Assembly: GCF_013155295.1 (NCBI RefSeq)
Contig: NZ_JABJXT010000012.1
Span: 62,001-126,000, forward strand
From: Pseudogemmobacter hezensis
Lineage (GTDB): Bacteria; Pseudomonadota; Alphaproteobacteria; Rhodobacterales; Rhodobacteraceae
DNA length: 64,000 bases
Direction: 5' to 3'
Shown here: one piece after another, positions 33,300 to 41,344 of the stretch
Numbering within the stretch: position 1 is the first letter of the stretch
Layout of the letters: every line of letters begins with the position of its first letter
Translations under genes and position numbers: made by a program
The notes under the pieces: model-generated
The model's database searches: none
Seen by the model: only the letters and a program-made list of their open reading frames with translations
What the model was told of the DNA's origin: nothing

Positions 33300-33409
33300 C
33301 TTATGCAAAGATTTTACGGCATTCCGCTTTGCCCGACCAGTGGCTAATTTTCCCGTCAGGGACGGATCATTCGGGCGCTTTTGCCCCATAAACAGCGGAA
33401 ATACCTGCC

Positions 33410-34540
33410 ATGGATATGACCATTGAGAAAACCGCAGAGCTGGGCGCATCGGGGTTGACGCTTGACCTGGCCTCTGGCAAGCCGGCTTATTTTAACTACT
33501 ACTGGCTGCGCGACAATTGCCCGACCTCTTTCAACACCACCACGCGTGAGCGCAGCTTTGACATCTTCCATCTGTCCGAGGCCCCCCGTCCCCTGTCGAC
33601 TGTGGTGACATCGGCCGGGCTGGATGTGGCCTGGAATGACGGCCACAGCTCGCATTATCCGATGGAATTTCTGGAACAATATGCCAGCGGCACGCTGCGC
33701 CACGATCCTGCCGATCTGCCGCGCAAGGCCTGGTATGGCGATCACTATCCCGATGTCGCCCGCTTTACCCATGCCGAATTGCTGGCCGATAAGACCAAGG
33801 TCCGCGCCTGGCTTGAGGCCATGCTGGTCGAGGGGGTCTCGGTCGTCACCGGGATGCCTGACAGCAATGAGGGGCTGACGCAGCTGGTGAATGTGATGGG
33901 CCAGGTGCGCCCCACCTTCTTTGGCGATTATTTCGACGTCAAAACCCATATCAAGCCGACGAATACCGCCTATACCTCGGCCGCGCTTGAGCTGCATACC
34001 GACACCCCGGCCGAGGAACATGCCCCCGGCGTGCAGTTCCTGCATATGCGCCGCAACTCGGTTGAGGGCGGGCGCAATCTCTTTGGTGACGGTGTCGCGG
34101 CCGCGAATGATTTCCGCAAGATCGACCCCGAGGGCTTTCGCATCCTGTCAGAAACCGACGTGCCCTTCTATTGCGAGCATGACACCTATGACATGCGCTC
34201 GCGCCAGCGCATCATCGAGCTGGACCAGCATGGCGAGGTTTCCGGCCTGACGATCAGCCAGCATATGCTGGACATCATCGACCTGCCGCAGACCGAGATG
34301 GACAGGTTCTACCCCGCCTTCTGTGCCTTTGGAAAACTCTTGCAAAGTGACCGCTATATCATGCGCTTCACGCTGCAGGCGGGCGAATGTATCGTCTTTG
34401 ACAATCACCGCATCGTGCATGGCCGCGCCGCCTATTCCGCCACCAGCGGCGAGCGTTATCTGCGCGGCTGCTATGCGGACCGGGCCGAGATGCGCTCGAC
34501 CTGGCGGGCCCTGGTCAGCGAGGGGCGGTTTCGCGCATGA
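33410..34540 (+). CDS. Gamma-butyrobetaine/trimethyllysine hydroxylase-like 2-oxoglutarate Fe(II) dioxygenase
   Basis: A 376-residue protein with an N-terminal DUF971-type domain (YYWLRDNCPT near residue 31) and a C-terminal TauD-type catalytic domain. The iron ligands are H196 and D198 (LHTDTP) and H337 (IVHGR); R352 in YLRGCY probably anchors 2-oxoglutarate. This two-domain architecture is that of carnitine-pathway hydroxylases acting on quaternary-ammonium or amino-acid side chains. Its stop overlaps the start of a class II aldolase gene, suggesting hydroxylation followed by carbon-carbon cleavage. The substrate is not known; carnitine synthesis genes are not adjacent. Confidence 0.83.
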   Translation: MDMTIEKTAELGASGLTLDLASGKPAYFNYYWLRDNCPTSFNTTTRERSFDIFHLSEAPRPLSTVVTSAGLDVAWNDGHSSHYPMEFLEQYASGTLRHDPADLPRKAWYGDHYPDVARFTHAELLADKTKVRAWLEAMLVEGVSVVTGMPDSNEGLTQLVNVMGQVRPTFFGDYFDVKTHIKPTNTAYTSAALELHTDTPAEEHAPGVQFLHMRRNSVEGGRNLFGDGVAAANDFRKIDPEGFRILSETDVPFYCEHDTYDMRSRQRIIELDQHGEVSGLTISQHMLDIIDLPQTEMDRFYPAFCAFGKLLQSDRYIMRFTLQAGECIVFDNHRIVHGRAAYSATSGERYLRGCYADRAEMRSTWRALVSEGRFRA

Positions 34541-35301
34541 ACAGACCCCTGACAGAGGACATCCACGGTGATGCGGCGGCGCTTCTGGCGCTGCGACAGG
34601 ATCTGGCGGCGGCCTTCCGGCTTTGCCACCGCTTTGGCTGGAGCGAGTCGGTCGGTAATCATTTCAGCGCCGCCGTATCCGCAGATGGCAGCCGCTTTCT
34701 GCTGAACCCGCGCTGGCAGCATTTTGCGACGATCCGGGCCAGCGATCTGTTGCTGCTGGACGCGGCAGATCAAAGCGTGATGGAGGGGCCGAATGCGCCA
34801 GACCCCTCGGCCTGGGCGGTGCATGGCTCGCTGCACCGCGCCCTGCCCGAGGCGCGGGTGATCCTGCATTGCCATTCACCCTATGCAACCGCGCTGGCCT
34901 GCCTGAAAGATCCGACACTTTTGCCGCTGGATAACAATACGGCGCGGTTTTATGGCCGGATCGGCTATGATCTGGCCTTTGGCGGCATTTCTGACAATGC
35001 CTCGGAAGGCGAGCATCTGGCGGCGGCGATGAGGGGCAATTCGGTGCTGGTCATGGGCAATCACGGCGTCTCGATTGCTGCAGATACCGTGGCGGATGCG
35101 TTTGAGGATCTCTATTTCTTCGAGAAGGCCGCCCAGACGCAGATGCTGGCCCTGGCCTCTGGCCAGCCGCTTGCGGTCCTGTCGGATGAGGTGGCGCGGG
35201 CGACGGCGGCGGGCTGGCTGCCCTATCGTGGTATGGCTTTGCGTCATTTCGATTATCTGAAATCAACGCTGGATGCCGATGATCCATCCTGGCGGGACTG
35301 A
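34537..35301 (+). CDS. Class II aldolase/adducin-family protein with intact zinc site
   Basis: A 254-residue protein with the full metal set: H111 and H113 in ILHCHSPYAT and H176 in MGNHGVS. The N-terminal segment GWSESVGNHFSAAV is typical of the short-chain hydroxyacid aldolase and adducin-head group. It overlaps the dioxygenase gene by four bases, so the two are co-translated. A retro-aldol or decarboxylation reaction on the hydroxylated product of the dioxygenase is the simplest hypothesis. Compare the protein at 20006-20677, where all three histidines are gone. Confidence 0.8.
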   Translation: MNRPLTEDIHGDAAALLALRQDLAAAFRLCHRFGWSESVGNHFSAAVSADGSRFLLNPRWQHFATIRASDLLLLDAADQSVMEGPNAPDPSAWAVHGSLHRALPEARVILHCHSPYATALACLKDPTLLPLDNNTARFYGRIGYDLAFGGISDNASEGEHLAAAMRGNSVLVMGNHGVSIAADTVADAFEDLYFFEKAAQTQMLALASGQPLAVLSDEVARATAAGWLPYRGMALRHFDYLKSTLDADDPSWRD

Positions 35302-35339
35302 GCCCCCGCCTGAATACCCCGCGCATGCTTTTGCAAAGA

Positions 35340-35369
35340 CCCCTGGCCCACCGCAAAGCGGGCCAGGGG
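35340..35369. terminator. Bidirectional terminator between convergent genes
   Basis: Perfect 10-bp stem CCCCTGGCCC (35340-35349) and GGGCCAGGGG (35360-35369), loop of ten bases. It lies between the aldolase gene and the convergent YncE-like gene, whose coding end is at 35377. Read on the minus strand it is followed by TCTTTGC. Confidence 0.7.
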
Positions 35370-35376
35370 CTGATCG

Positions 35377-36561
35377 TCATTCGGCCTGGGGCAGCTCGGC
35401 CAGCTTGGTCAGATCCAGCCGCACGACCGACCCGATGGTGCCTTTGGCATAGTCGGGGTGTTTGTCATTCGCGGGTTCCGAGACCGAGGCGAAAAGCAGC
35501 TGGTTTTCCACATCAAGGCTAAGATTGCTGGGGAAGGTTTTCACCCCCAGATCGCGGGCGATGCGATAGTCTTTGGTATCGATCACCATGATGCCGCCAG
35601 TGCCGATCGGCTGGGCGCGGTTAAAGCCGTAATAGGTGACATAGGCTTCATCGCGGGCCGGATTCCAGATCACATCCAGCGCGCCGGGGCCGATTGGCAC
35701 CTGGGCGATGATGCTGCCATCAGCGGTATTGAAGACGTAAAGTTTGCCCTCATGGCTGTCGACCGCGAAAAGCCGCCCGCCTTTGGCATCGAGCGACAGG
35801 TTCACCATGAAATGCGCCGAATCTGATCCCTGGCCGGGCGGGGTGTCGCCGGTCGAGAAGGTGGTGATCTTCTCTCCGGTTTCGGCGTTCAGCACGAGGA
35901 TTTCTTCCGCCCCGCCACCGCCGATATAGATGCGATCCGCACCGTCATAGGCCAGGCCCGCCGCCCAGATCACCGCATTGTCGATGCGATGCGTCGGCTC
36001 AGACTGGCCGGGGTCGATGATCCAGACGATGCCCTCATTGGTGGGGCCGGTGACGAAAACACGCCCCGTTGCCTGATCGACCTCGATCATGCGGGTATGT
36101 TCCATTTTGCCGCCCTCGCCGGGCTTGCCCAGCTGGATCGTCCTGAGGAAAAAGCCGCTTTTCGCGTCGATCACACTCAGCGAGCCATCCTTGGTATTGC
36201 CCGCATAAAGCAACCCGCGCTGATGATCGACCGCCAGCGCAAAGGGGCGCAGCTTCAGCTGGATGCGGCGGATGGGGGCCAGGGTATCGGCGTCCAGCAT
36301 ATAGACATCGCCTGCCGCACCATCGGTGAAATCGGGAACCGAGGCGGCAAAGACCGCGCCCAGCTCTGGCACCGACAGCACCTCATAGCCGCCGGGCACC
36401 GCGCTGTTGCGGGTGGCGGCGGCGACGAAATCGGCGGTAGGCGTCTGGGCGGGGCGGATGGCCTCTTCGGCAAAGGCAGGCTGGATCGCCAGCCCCAGCA
36501 GCCCAAGGCCAAGCGCTGCATGGCGCAGGGACGTGCCTGCAGTCCGGGTTTTCAGGGTCAT
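35377..36561 (-). CDS. YncE-family beta-propeller protein, exported
   Basis: A 394-residue protein with a Sec signal (LGLGLLGLAIQPAFAEE) and repeated propeller blades (GDVYMLDADTLAPIRRIQL; GLLYAGNTKDGSLSVIDAKSG; RVFVTGPTNEGIVWIIDPG; GKLYVFNTADGSIIAQV). The family is YncE-like; in E. coli YncE is iron-regulated (established knowledge). Here it is the last gene of a FecI-FecR-TonB receptor operon, separated from the receptor by a hairpin at 36589-36612. GGAAAG precedes the ATG. Its function in iron uptake or in the periplasm is not known. Confidence 0.82.
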   Translation of the reverse strand: MTLKTRTAGTSLRHAALGLGLLGLAIQPAFAEEAIRPAQTPTADFVAAATRNSAVPGGYEVLSVPELGAVFAASVPDFTDGAAGDVYMLDADTLAPIRRIQLKLRPFALAVDHQRGLLYAGNTKDGSLSVIDAKSGFFLRTIQLGKPGEGGKMEHTRMIEVDQATGRVFVTGPTNEGIVWIIDPGQSEPTHRIDNAVIWAAGLAYDGADRIYIGGGGAEEILVLNAETGEKITTFSTGDTPPGQGSDSAHFMVNLSLDAKGGRLFAVDSHEGKLYVFNTADGSIIAQVPIGPGALDVIWNPARDEAYVTYYGFNRAQPIGTGGIMVIDTKDYRIARDLGVKTFPSNLSLDVENQLLFASVSEPANDKHPDYAKGTIGSVVRLDLTKLAELPQAE

Positions 36562-36588
36562 GATCCCACTTTCCGTTTGTTGTGACTG

Positions 36589-36612
36589 CCCCGGCGGGTG
36601 GTTCCGCCGGGG
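36589..36612 (-). other. Intercistronic hairpin between receptor and YncE-like gene
   Basis: CCCCGGCGG (36589-36597) and CCGCCGGGG (36604-36612) form a perfect 9-bp stem, six-base loop, in the 73-base gap. No long U run follows on the minus strand, so it may only attenuate expression of the YncE-like gene or stabilise the receptor message. Confidence 0.5.
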
Positions 36613-36634
36613 TCAAAACCTCAGAAATCCGGCC

Positions 36635-39097
36635 TCAGAACCGCGAGGTCAGGGTCAGCATCGCATTGCGCGGCTCGCCATAGACGGCGGCGACGCTGGC
36701 CGAGGGGTAGTAGACCTTGTCGAAGACATTGTTCACGTTCAGCTGGGCCGACCAGGTCTCGTTGATGTCATAGCGCGCCATCAGATCCACGACCGCAAAG
36801 GCCGATTGCGAGTTGCGGATCGGGCCAACCCCTGCCACCCCCAGCGTGTTCCAGCTTTCGCTTTGCCAGCGGGCACCGCCGCCGATGGTCCATTGGCTGT
36901 TGTCACCGGGCAGGTTGTAGGTGGTGAACAGCTTGACGGTTTTTTCCGGCAGGAAGGTGTTGATCTGCACGCCGTCCGGCCCCTCGGCTTTCATTTTCGA
37001 GGCCCCGAAGAACAGGTTCCAGCCGGGCCGGATCTCGCCCGAGATCTCCAGCTCGATGCCGCGCGTGGTCTGGCCCATGGCGCCGTAATAGGCCTGATCG
37101 GTGCTGCCGGGGATATAGATCGGGTTGCCGTTGGCATCCTCGGCCCCGGTTGCGACATTGTCCTGATAGGTGCGGTAATAGCTGAGCGAGGCGTTCAGTC
37201 GCCCCTCATACCATTCGCCCTTGATGCCGACCTCTTCGCTTTTGCCCTGCACCGGGTCCAGGTAGTCGCGGTTGATGTCACGATAGCTTTGCGGCTTGAA
37301 GATCTGCGTATAGCTTGCAAAGACCGAGACATTCTCGTTCACGTCATAGACCAGACCGAAATAGGGCGTCACTTCGGTAAAATGGCGGGTATCCGCGCCC
37401 CAGTCGGTGTAACGCAGCCCGAGGATCGCGTTCAGCGGATCGGCCAGCGACAGCCGGGTCGAGGCATAGCCGGAATATTCGGTGGATTTTTCGGTCCATT
37501 CGCCTGCCTGGGGCAGGTAGAATTGCGGGCGCGGCAGGCTGCCATCCCAGTCATAAATGCTGCCCATAACCGGCTGCGCACCGACAACATCGTAGTCATC
37601 GGCCCGGTTCCAGTCGCGCCCGGCATGCATGCCGAAATTCAGCGCATGTTCGCGCCCAAAAAGGGTAACCGGACCGGAGACCGAGGCATCCAGCGCGATC
37701 TGACGCTGGAACTCATCGGCCTTGCGGGCGAAAAGCGTCATCCCAAGCCCGGTGATCGGATCGGGGCGGCCGTAAAAGCGGGTGTTCTCGGCCGTGTAGT
37801 TGCGCTTGACGGCGCTGAGCGTGGCATTCCCGGTCCAGCCGCCGCCGAAATCGTGATCAACGCGGACGGTGGCCATATCCTGCTCGCTGCCCCAGGATGC
37901 CCAATAGGGGGCCGAGGACAGATGACGCGGCAGATTGGTCGGCGTGCCATCGCTGAACAGCGTCGGGAAGGCGCTCCATTCCGAGCCTTTCGGGTCGTGA
38001 TTGCGCCGCTCATAGCTGAAGGAAAGCGTGGTCGCGGCGTCAATATCCCAGGCGATGGTGCCATAGATCGTCTGTTTGTCGACGCTATAGCGGTCGCGGA
38101 AACTGTCGCCGCTATAGACATCTGCCACCAGACGGCCGCGCAATGTGCCGCTGGCGTTCAGCTTGTTCGAGACATCAATGCCCAGCCCCATGCGGTTCCA
38201 GCTGCCATAGCGGGCCTCGATGGTTCCGGTCAGCTCGGTCGCGGTGGCCTTCTTACGCTCCATCCGCACGGCGGCAGAGGGGTCGCCCGGCCCGGTCAAA
38301 AGGCCCGTCGCGCCGCGGATCACCTCGGCATGGTCATAGGTCGAGGTCGAGGATTGCAGCCCGACACCCGACATAAAGCCGATGCCGCCATCAATCACCA
38401 CCCCGTCGATGATATAGCTGGAGACCCATTGCCCGCGCGACCAGGTATTGTCGCGGTCGGTTTCGAAGATCGCCGATTGCACGCCCGTCGTATAGGCCAG
38501 CATCTGCTGCGTGGTCGCCAGGCCCTGGTCTTTCAGGCGCTGATTGGTGATCACCGTCACCGATTGCGGCGTCTCTTTCAGGCTGATCGGCAGCCCGGTA
38601 GAGCCGGTCGCGGCCCCGGTTGTGTAGGATCCGGTGCCCTCGGTCAGGGTGGCATCGGCGTTCAGCACGATGGTGCCCAGGTTGCCTGCGCCGGCCTCAC
38701 CGCCTGCAGATGCGTCATCCGCCGCGCCAAGGATCGTCACCGTCGTCGCGCCGCTGAAGCTGTAACGCAGCCCCGAGCCCGCCAGCAGCCGCGCCAGCGC
38801 CTGTTCCGCCGTCAGCGCCCCCTGCACCGCAGGCGCCTGCGCCCCGGCGGCAATAGAGGTGCGATAGGCGATCTGAATGCCCGATTGCTGCGCCAGGTCG
38901 CGCAGCGCACGCGACAGCGACTGTGCCGGGATATTCAGCTGATGCGTGGCGGCATTTTGCGCCATCGTCATCGGGGCAGAGGCGATCAACAGCGCAGAAG
39001 CGCCCGCCAGCCCCCCCAGCCCGATCGCAGTGCCGGACAACAAAGCAGACAGCCGGTGCGCCGATGCGCGCCGGGCAGAATTGACTGATCGAGACAT
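36635..39097 (-). CDS. TonB-dependent siderophore receptor with N-terminal signalling domain (FpvA/FecA type)
   Basis: About 820 residues. After a long signal peptide comes an STN signalling domain (LNIPAQSLSRALRDLAQQSG; AVQGALTAEQALARLLAGSGL) that contacts the anti-sigma factor. Then come a plug (LKETPQSVTVITNQRLKDQG; YDHAEVIRGATGLLTGPGDP) and a beta-barrel ending in F (LTLTSRF). It imports a ferric siderophore and signals occupancy to FecR, which releases FecI. The ATG at 39097 is preferred over a GTG at 39118; both are in frame. The fecR and fecI genes are immediately upstream, so this is a complete cell-surface signalling unit. Confidence 0.92.
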   Translation of the reverse strand: MSRSVNSARRASAHRLSALLSGTAIGLGGLAGASALLIASAPMTMAQNAATHQLNIPAQSLSRALRDLAQQSGIQIAYRTSIAAGAQAPAVQGALTAEQALARLLAGSGLRYSFSGATTVTILGAADDASAGGEAGAGNLGTIVLNADATLTEGTGSYTTGAATGSTGLPISLKETPQSVTVITNQRLKDQGLATTQQMLAYTTGVQSAIFETDRDNTWSRGQWVSSYIIDGVVIDGGIGFMSGVGLQSSTSTYDHAEVIRGATGLLTGPGDPSAAVRMERKKATATELTGTIEARYGSWNRMGLGIDVSNKLNASGTLRGRLVADVYSGDSFRDRYSVDKQTIYGTIAWDIDAATTLSFSYERRNHDPKGSEWSAFPTLFSDGTPTNLPRHLSSAPYWASWGSEQDMATVRVDHDFGGGWTGNATLSAVKRNYTAENTRFYGRPDPITGLGMTLFARKADEFQRQIALDASVSGPVTLFGREHALNFGMHAGRDWNRADDYDVVGAQPVMGSIYDWDGSLPRPQFYLPQAGEWTEKSTEYSGYASTRLSLADPLNAILGLRYTDWGADTRHFTEVTPYFGLVYDVNENVSVFASYTQIFKPQSYRDINRDYLDPVQGKSEEVGIKGEWYEGRLNASLSYYRTYQDNVATGAEDANGNPIYIPGSTDQAYYGAMGQTTRGIELEISGEIRPGWNLFFGASKMKAEGPDGVQINTFLPEKTVKLFTTYNLPGDNSQWTIGGGARWQSESWNTLGVAGVGPIRNSQSAFAVVDLMARYDINETWSAQLNVNNVFDKVYYPSASVAAVYGEPRNAMLTLTSRF

Positions 39098-39346
39098 GCG
39101 ACCCGAACCCTTTCTCACGTGACAGCGGCCCCCGCCGGGCCTTGCGCGAAGAGTTTGGGTAACGTCCTGCCTGGACCCTTCACCAGATTGACGGTTGAGG
39201 GGCGGCTTTGCCTAAAGAGCAAATGGCTAAAAAGTTCAGAAAAATTTCATCTGTTTGAAATGAAGGAAATTTTCAGATGATCTGGCTCAGATCAGCGGAA
39301 AGGGATCTGCAGATGGCGTCAGCAGGCGGGGCTCGCCAGGCGGGGC
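39098..39346 (-). promoter_or_regulatory. Promoter region of the receptor gene with AT-rich dyad
   Basis: No gene. The AT-rich centre holds TGAAA-N10-TTTCA (39256-39275) and flanking near-copies of TTTCATCTG and TTTCAGATG, standing out from the GC-rich surroundings. This is where a FecI-dependent promoter or an iron-responsive repressor site would lie. I cannot assign exact -35 and -10 boxes. Confidence 0.35.
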
Positions 39347-40402
39347 TCAGCTGACCAGGATCATCACTTTCGGCACCCGACGCACCGACAGCCCCTGGGT
39401 CAGGGCCAGCGCGCTGATCGCATCACGCGCCGCATTGGTCGAGAAAATCGCGCTGACGGGCATGGCGTGATTGACGCGGCTGCCCATCACCACCCGCTCG
39501 GGCACATAGCGGGCCAGCTCTTCCATGGCGGCGTCAAAGCGTTTGCCATCAAAGATGATACGGCCCTGGCGCCAGGCAAAGGCGATTTCCGGGTCGATGG
39601 TGCCAACCGCTGCCACGCGGCGGCCGGGCCCATAGACCGCCTGTTCGGCGGCGGCCAGCTCCAGCATGTGACCGGCGGCGGCGGTGATGCGCACCGCACC
39701 CTCAGAGACGGTGACCCGGGCCTGATCGGCCTCGACCCCGACCGAAAAGACGCCGCCCCGCGCCTCGGTGATGCCGTCAAGCGCCATGACCTGCAGGGGC
39801 TGGCCCCTGTCATCGGGCACCCGGAACTCGGCCTCGCCGCGCAGCAGCGTCACCTGGCGCTGCCCATCCTCAAAACCAAGCGCAATTGCGCTGTCGGTGT
39901 TCAGTGTGGCCACCGAACCATCGGGCAGCGTCATCCCCGCCATCTCGCCAAAGCCGGTATGCAGGTCCGATTGCCAGTCCTGCCACTGATGCGGCAGGTC
40001 CACCGCCCAGGCGGCTGCCCCTGCCGCCACCCCGCCCGCAAGAAACCCGCGCCGCCCGATCAGAGCGCGGCGCGGCTGCAAAACGGCAATCGCTGGCTGC
40101 GGCGCAGACCTTTGGCCTGACTGGGTTCGGGTCTGGGTTCGGGTTTGGGCAGGGGTCTGGGCACGAGTCTGGGCACTGGCCTGATCCGTCTGCGCCCTGG
40201 CCGGAGCCAGCCCGTCCAGCTGCTGCCAGAAGCTGCGCTCAAGATCAAAGATGCGGCCATGTTCGGGCGATTGCGCCCGCCACTGGCGAAACTGCTGCAG
40301 GTCTTCGGCCCCGATCCCGCCCGCGCTGAGACGCACCAGCCAGTCCCGCGCCTCACGGGCGAGTTTGGGGTCGGCTTTGGGCGATGTCAGGGCGCGGCTC
40401 AT
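39347..40402 (-). CDS. FecR-family anti-sigma factor / sigma regulator
   Basis: A 351-residue inner-membrane regulator. The cytoplasmic N-terminal domain (REARDWLVRLSAGGIGAEDLQ, then FRQWRAQSPEHGRIF) binds FecI. A segment with GRRGFLAGGVAAGAAAWAV is the membrane anchor, and the periplasmic FecR domain follows (GEMAGMTLPDGSVATLNTDSA; ITEARGGVFSVGVE), ending in an STN-like portion. Between the first domain and the membrane lies an unusual linker rich in QT and QTR repeats encoded by imperfect hexamers at about 40122-40178. It lies between fecI and the receptor gene, and is expected to transmit receptor occupancy. Confidence 0.9.
   Translation of the reverse strand: MSRALTSPKADPKLAREARDWLVRLSAGGIGAEDLQQFRQWRAQSPEHGRIFDLERSFWQQLDGLAPARAQTDQASAQTRAQTPAQTRTQTRTQSGQRSAPQPAIAVLQPRRALIGRRGFLAGGVAAGAAAWAVDLPHQWQDWQSDLHTGFGEMAGMTLPDGSVATLNTDSAIALGFEDGQRQVTLLRGEAEFRVPDDRGQPLQVMALDGITEARGGVFSVGVEADQARVTVSEGAVRITAAAGHMLELAAAEQAVYGPGRRVAAVGTIDPEIAFAWRQGRIIFDGKRFDAAMEELARYVPERVVMGSRVNHAMPVSAIFSTNAARDAISALALTQGLSVRRVPKVMILVS
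40122..40178 (-). repeat. Imperfect hexanucleotide repeat within fecR-like gene
   Basis: Roughly nine consecutive hexamers of the form GGGTTC, GGGTCT, GGGTTT and GGGCAC on the plus strand encode a Gln-Thr-Arg-rich linker (AQTRAQTPAQTRTQTRTQ) in FecR. The length is a multiple of three per unit, so unit gain or loss would keep the frame. Confidence 0.7.
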
Positions 40403-40454
40403 CGGTTCAGGCTCTGGTTCGGCCTCTGGGCGGGTCGGGCAGCGGCGGATGTCG

Positions 40455-40982
40455 TCAATCGTTCAACTCGTCGCGCAGATGGGCCAGATGCTCAAGGGCG
40501 CGCCGGATGTGATAATAGACGGCCTCATCGCTCATATCGAGCATTTCTGCGATCCGGCGATGGGTTACCCCTTCGATGCGGTTCATCAAAAAGATCTGCC
40601 GGGTCTTTTCGGGCAGCTCATCCAGCGCCGCCTGCACCGCCTGCAATGTCTGGCGGCCCATGACCGCGCGTTCGGCAGAGACCTCGTCGGACTGTTCCCA
40701 CAGCAGGTCCTGGACCTCTGCATCCAGCTCTGCCCGCCTGCGCTCTTTGCGAAAATGATCCCGGATGCCGTTCATCGTCACCTGCGAAACAAAGCCTGCC
40801 GTGTTCGCGATGCCACCTTCGCTGCGCGTGGCGGTGCTGGCATTTTCCAGCCGCAGCCAGGTGTCCTGGACCAGATCCTCGGCCGTGGCCCGGTTGCCAA
40901 GGCGTGACTGCGCCATCGCCAGCAGGCGCGGACGCAGCGCAACGAAAGCAGCAAAAAGAGAGCCAGGCCGAAATTTGTCCAA
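40455..40982 (-). CDS. FecI-family ECF RNA polymerase sigma factor
   Basis: A 175-residue ECF sigma factor. Region 2 is visible at NRATAEDLVQDTWLRLENA, and region 4 at LPEKTRQIFLMNRIEGVTHR with the helix-turn-helix IAEMLDMSDEAVYYHIRRAL. The start codon is TTG at 40982: an in-frame TGA lies three codons upstream and no ATG or GTG precedes the conserved part. The weak start may keep the level low. It is the first gene of the fecI-fecR-receptor-yncE unit and should transcribe the receptor gene when the receptor is occupied. Confidence 0.88.
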   Translation of the reverse strand: MDKFRPGSLFAAFVALRPRLLAMAQSRLGNRATAEDLVQDTWLRLENASTATRSEGGIANTAGFVSQVTMNGIRDHFRKERRRAELDAEVQDLLWEQSDEVSAERAVMGRQTLQAVQAALDELPEKTRQIFLMNRIEGVTHRRIAEMLDMSDEAVYYHIRRALEHLAHLRDELND

Positions 40983-41344
40983 AGACCGTCACCCGTCAAC
41001 AGTCAGGCAGGAAGATGCGGCTGCCAGCCCTAATGGGGGCGTTAATTTCTGACAATAGCTCTTTGGAATTCTTTGCCGCCACTGTTGCAAGGCCGCCAGC
41101 TGTGGCTGTGGCGGTTGGGGGTTTCGCGGTGTGAGGGGGCTGAATCGATTCATATTTGGTGAAAATGCAGGCATTGGCGGCCCTGCCAGCCCGGAAATGC
41201 ACCAGCCCCGGTGACTTGCGAATATTTACCAGAGGGAAAATTTGTATCCCAGAGAAATAGCTGCCGAAATATCCGGGACTGCCATCCCGGCCCTGACCCC
41301 CGGGTTTTGCCTCTGGGTCCGGCCTTCAGCTTTGGGGAATGACA
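40983..41344. promoter_or_regulatory. Divergent control region between fecI-like and amt genes
   Basis: No gene found in 362 bases. Features seen: a perfect palindrome TGAATCGATTCA (41141-41152); TGCACC (41198-41203) facing GGTGA (41210-41214), an imperfect NtrC-like site in the right place for an ammonium transporter; and alternative hairpins directly upstream of amt (41273-41308). No clear sigma-54 promoter was found. Confidence 0.4.
41273..41308 (+). promoter_or_regulatory. Mutually exclusive hairpins in the amt leader
   Basis: CCGGGA (41273-41278) can pair with TCCCGG (41285-41290), or CCCGG (41286-41290) can pair with CCGGG (41300-41304), which is followed by TTTT. The second form resembles a weak terminator. 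Stems are short, so this is only a candidate attenuator. Confidence 0.3.

Noticed and set aside
36407-39088. Very long open frame on the plus strand (893 codons) opposite the TonB receptor gene
   Set aside because: Its translation has no recognisable motif and it is antisense to a receptor with clear domains; high GC keeps antisense frames open.
40618-40992. Alternative frame starting GTG at 40992 over the sigma factor gene
   Set aside because: Only the first few codons look plausible; sigma regions 2 and 4 are in the other frame, which opens at TTG 40982.
41198-41214. NtrC-type site upstream of amt
   Set aside because: The half-sites match only partly and the spacing is off by one; no sigma-54 promoter was found, so it is mentioned but not claimed as a feature of its own.
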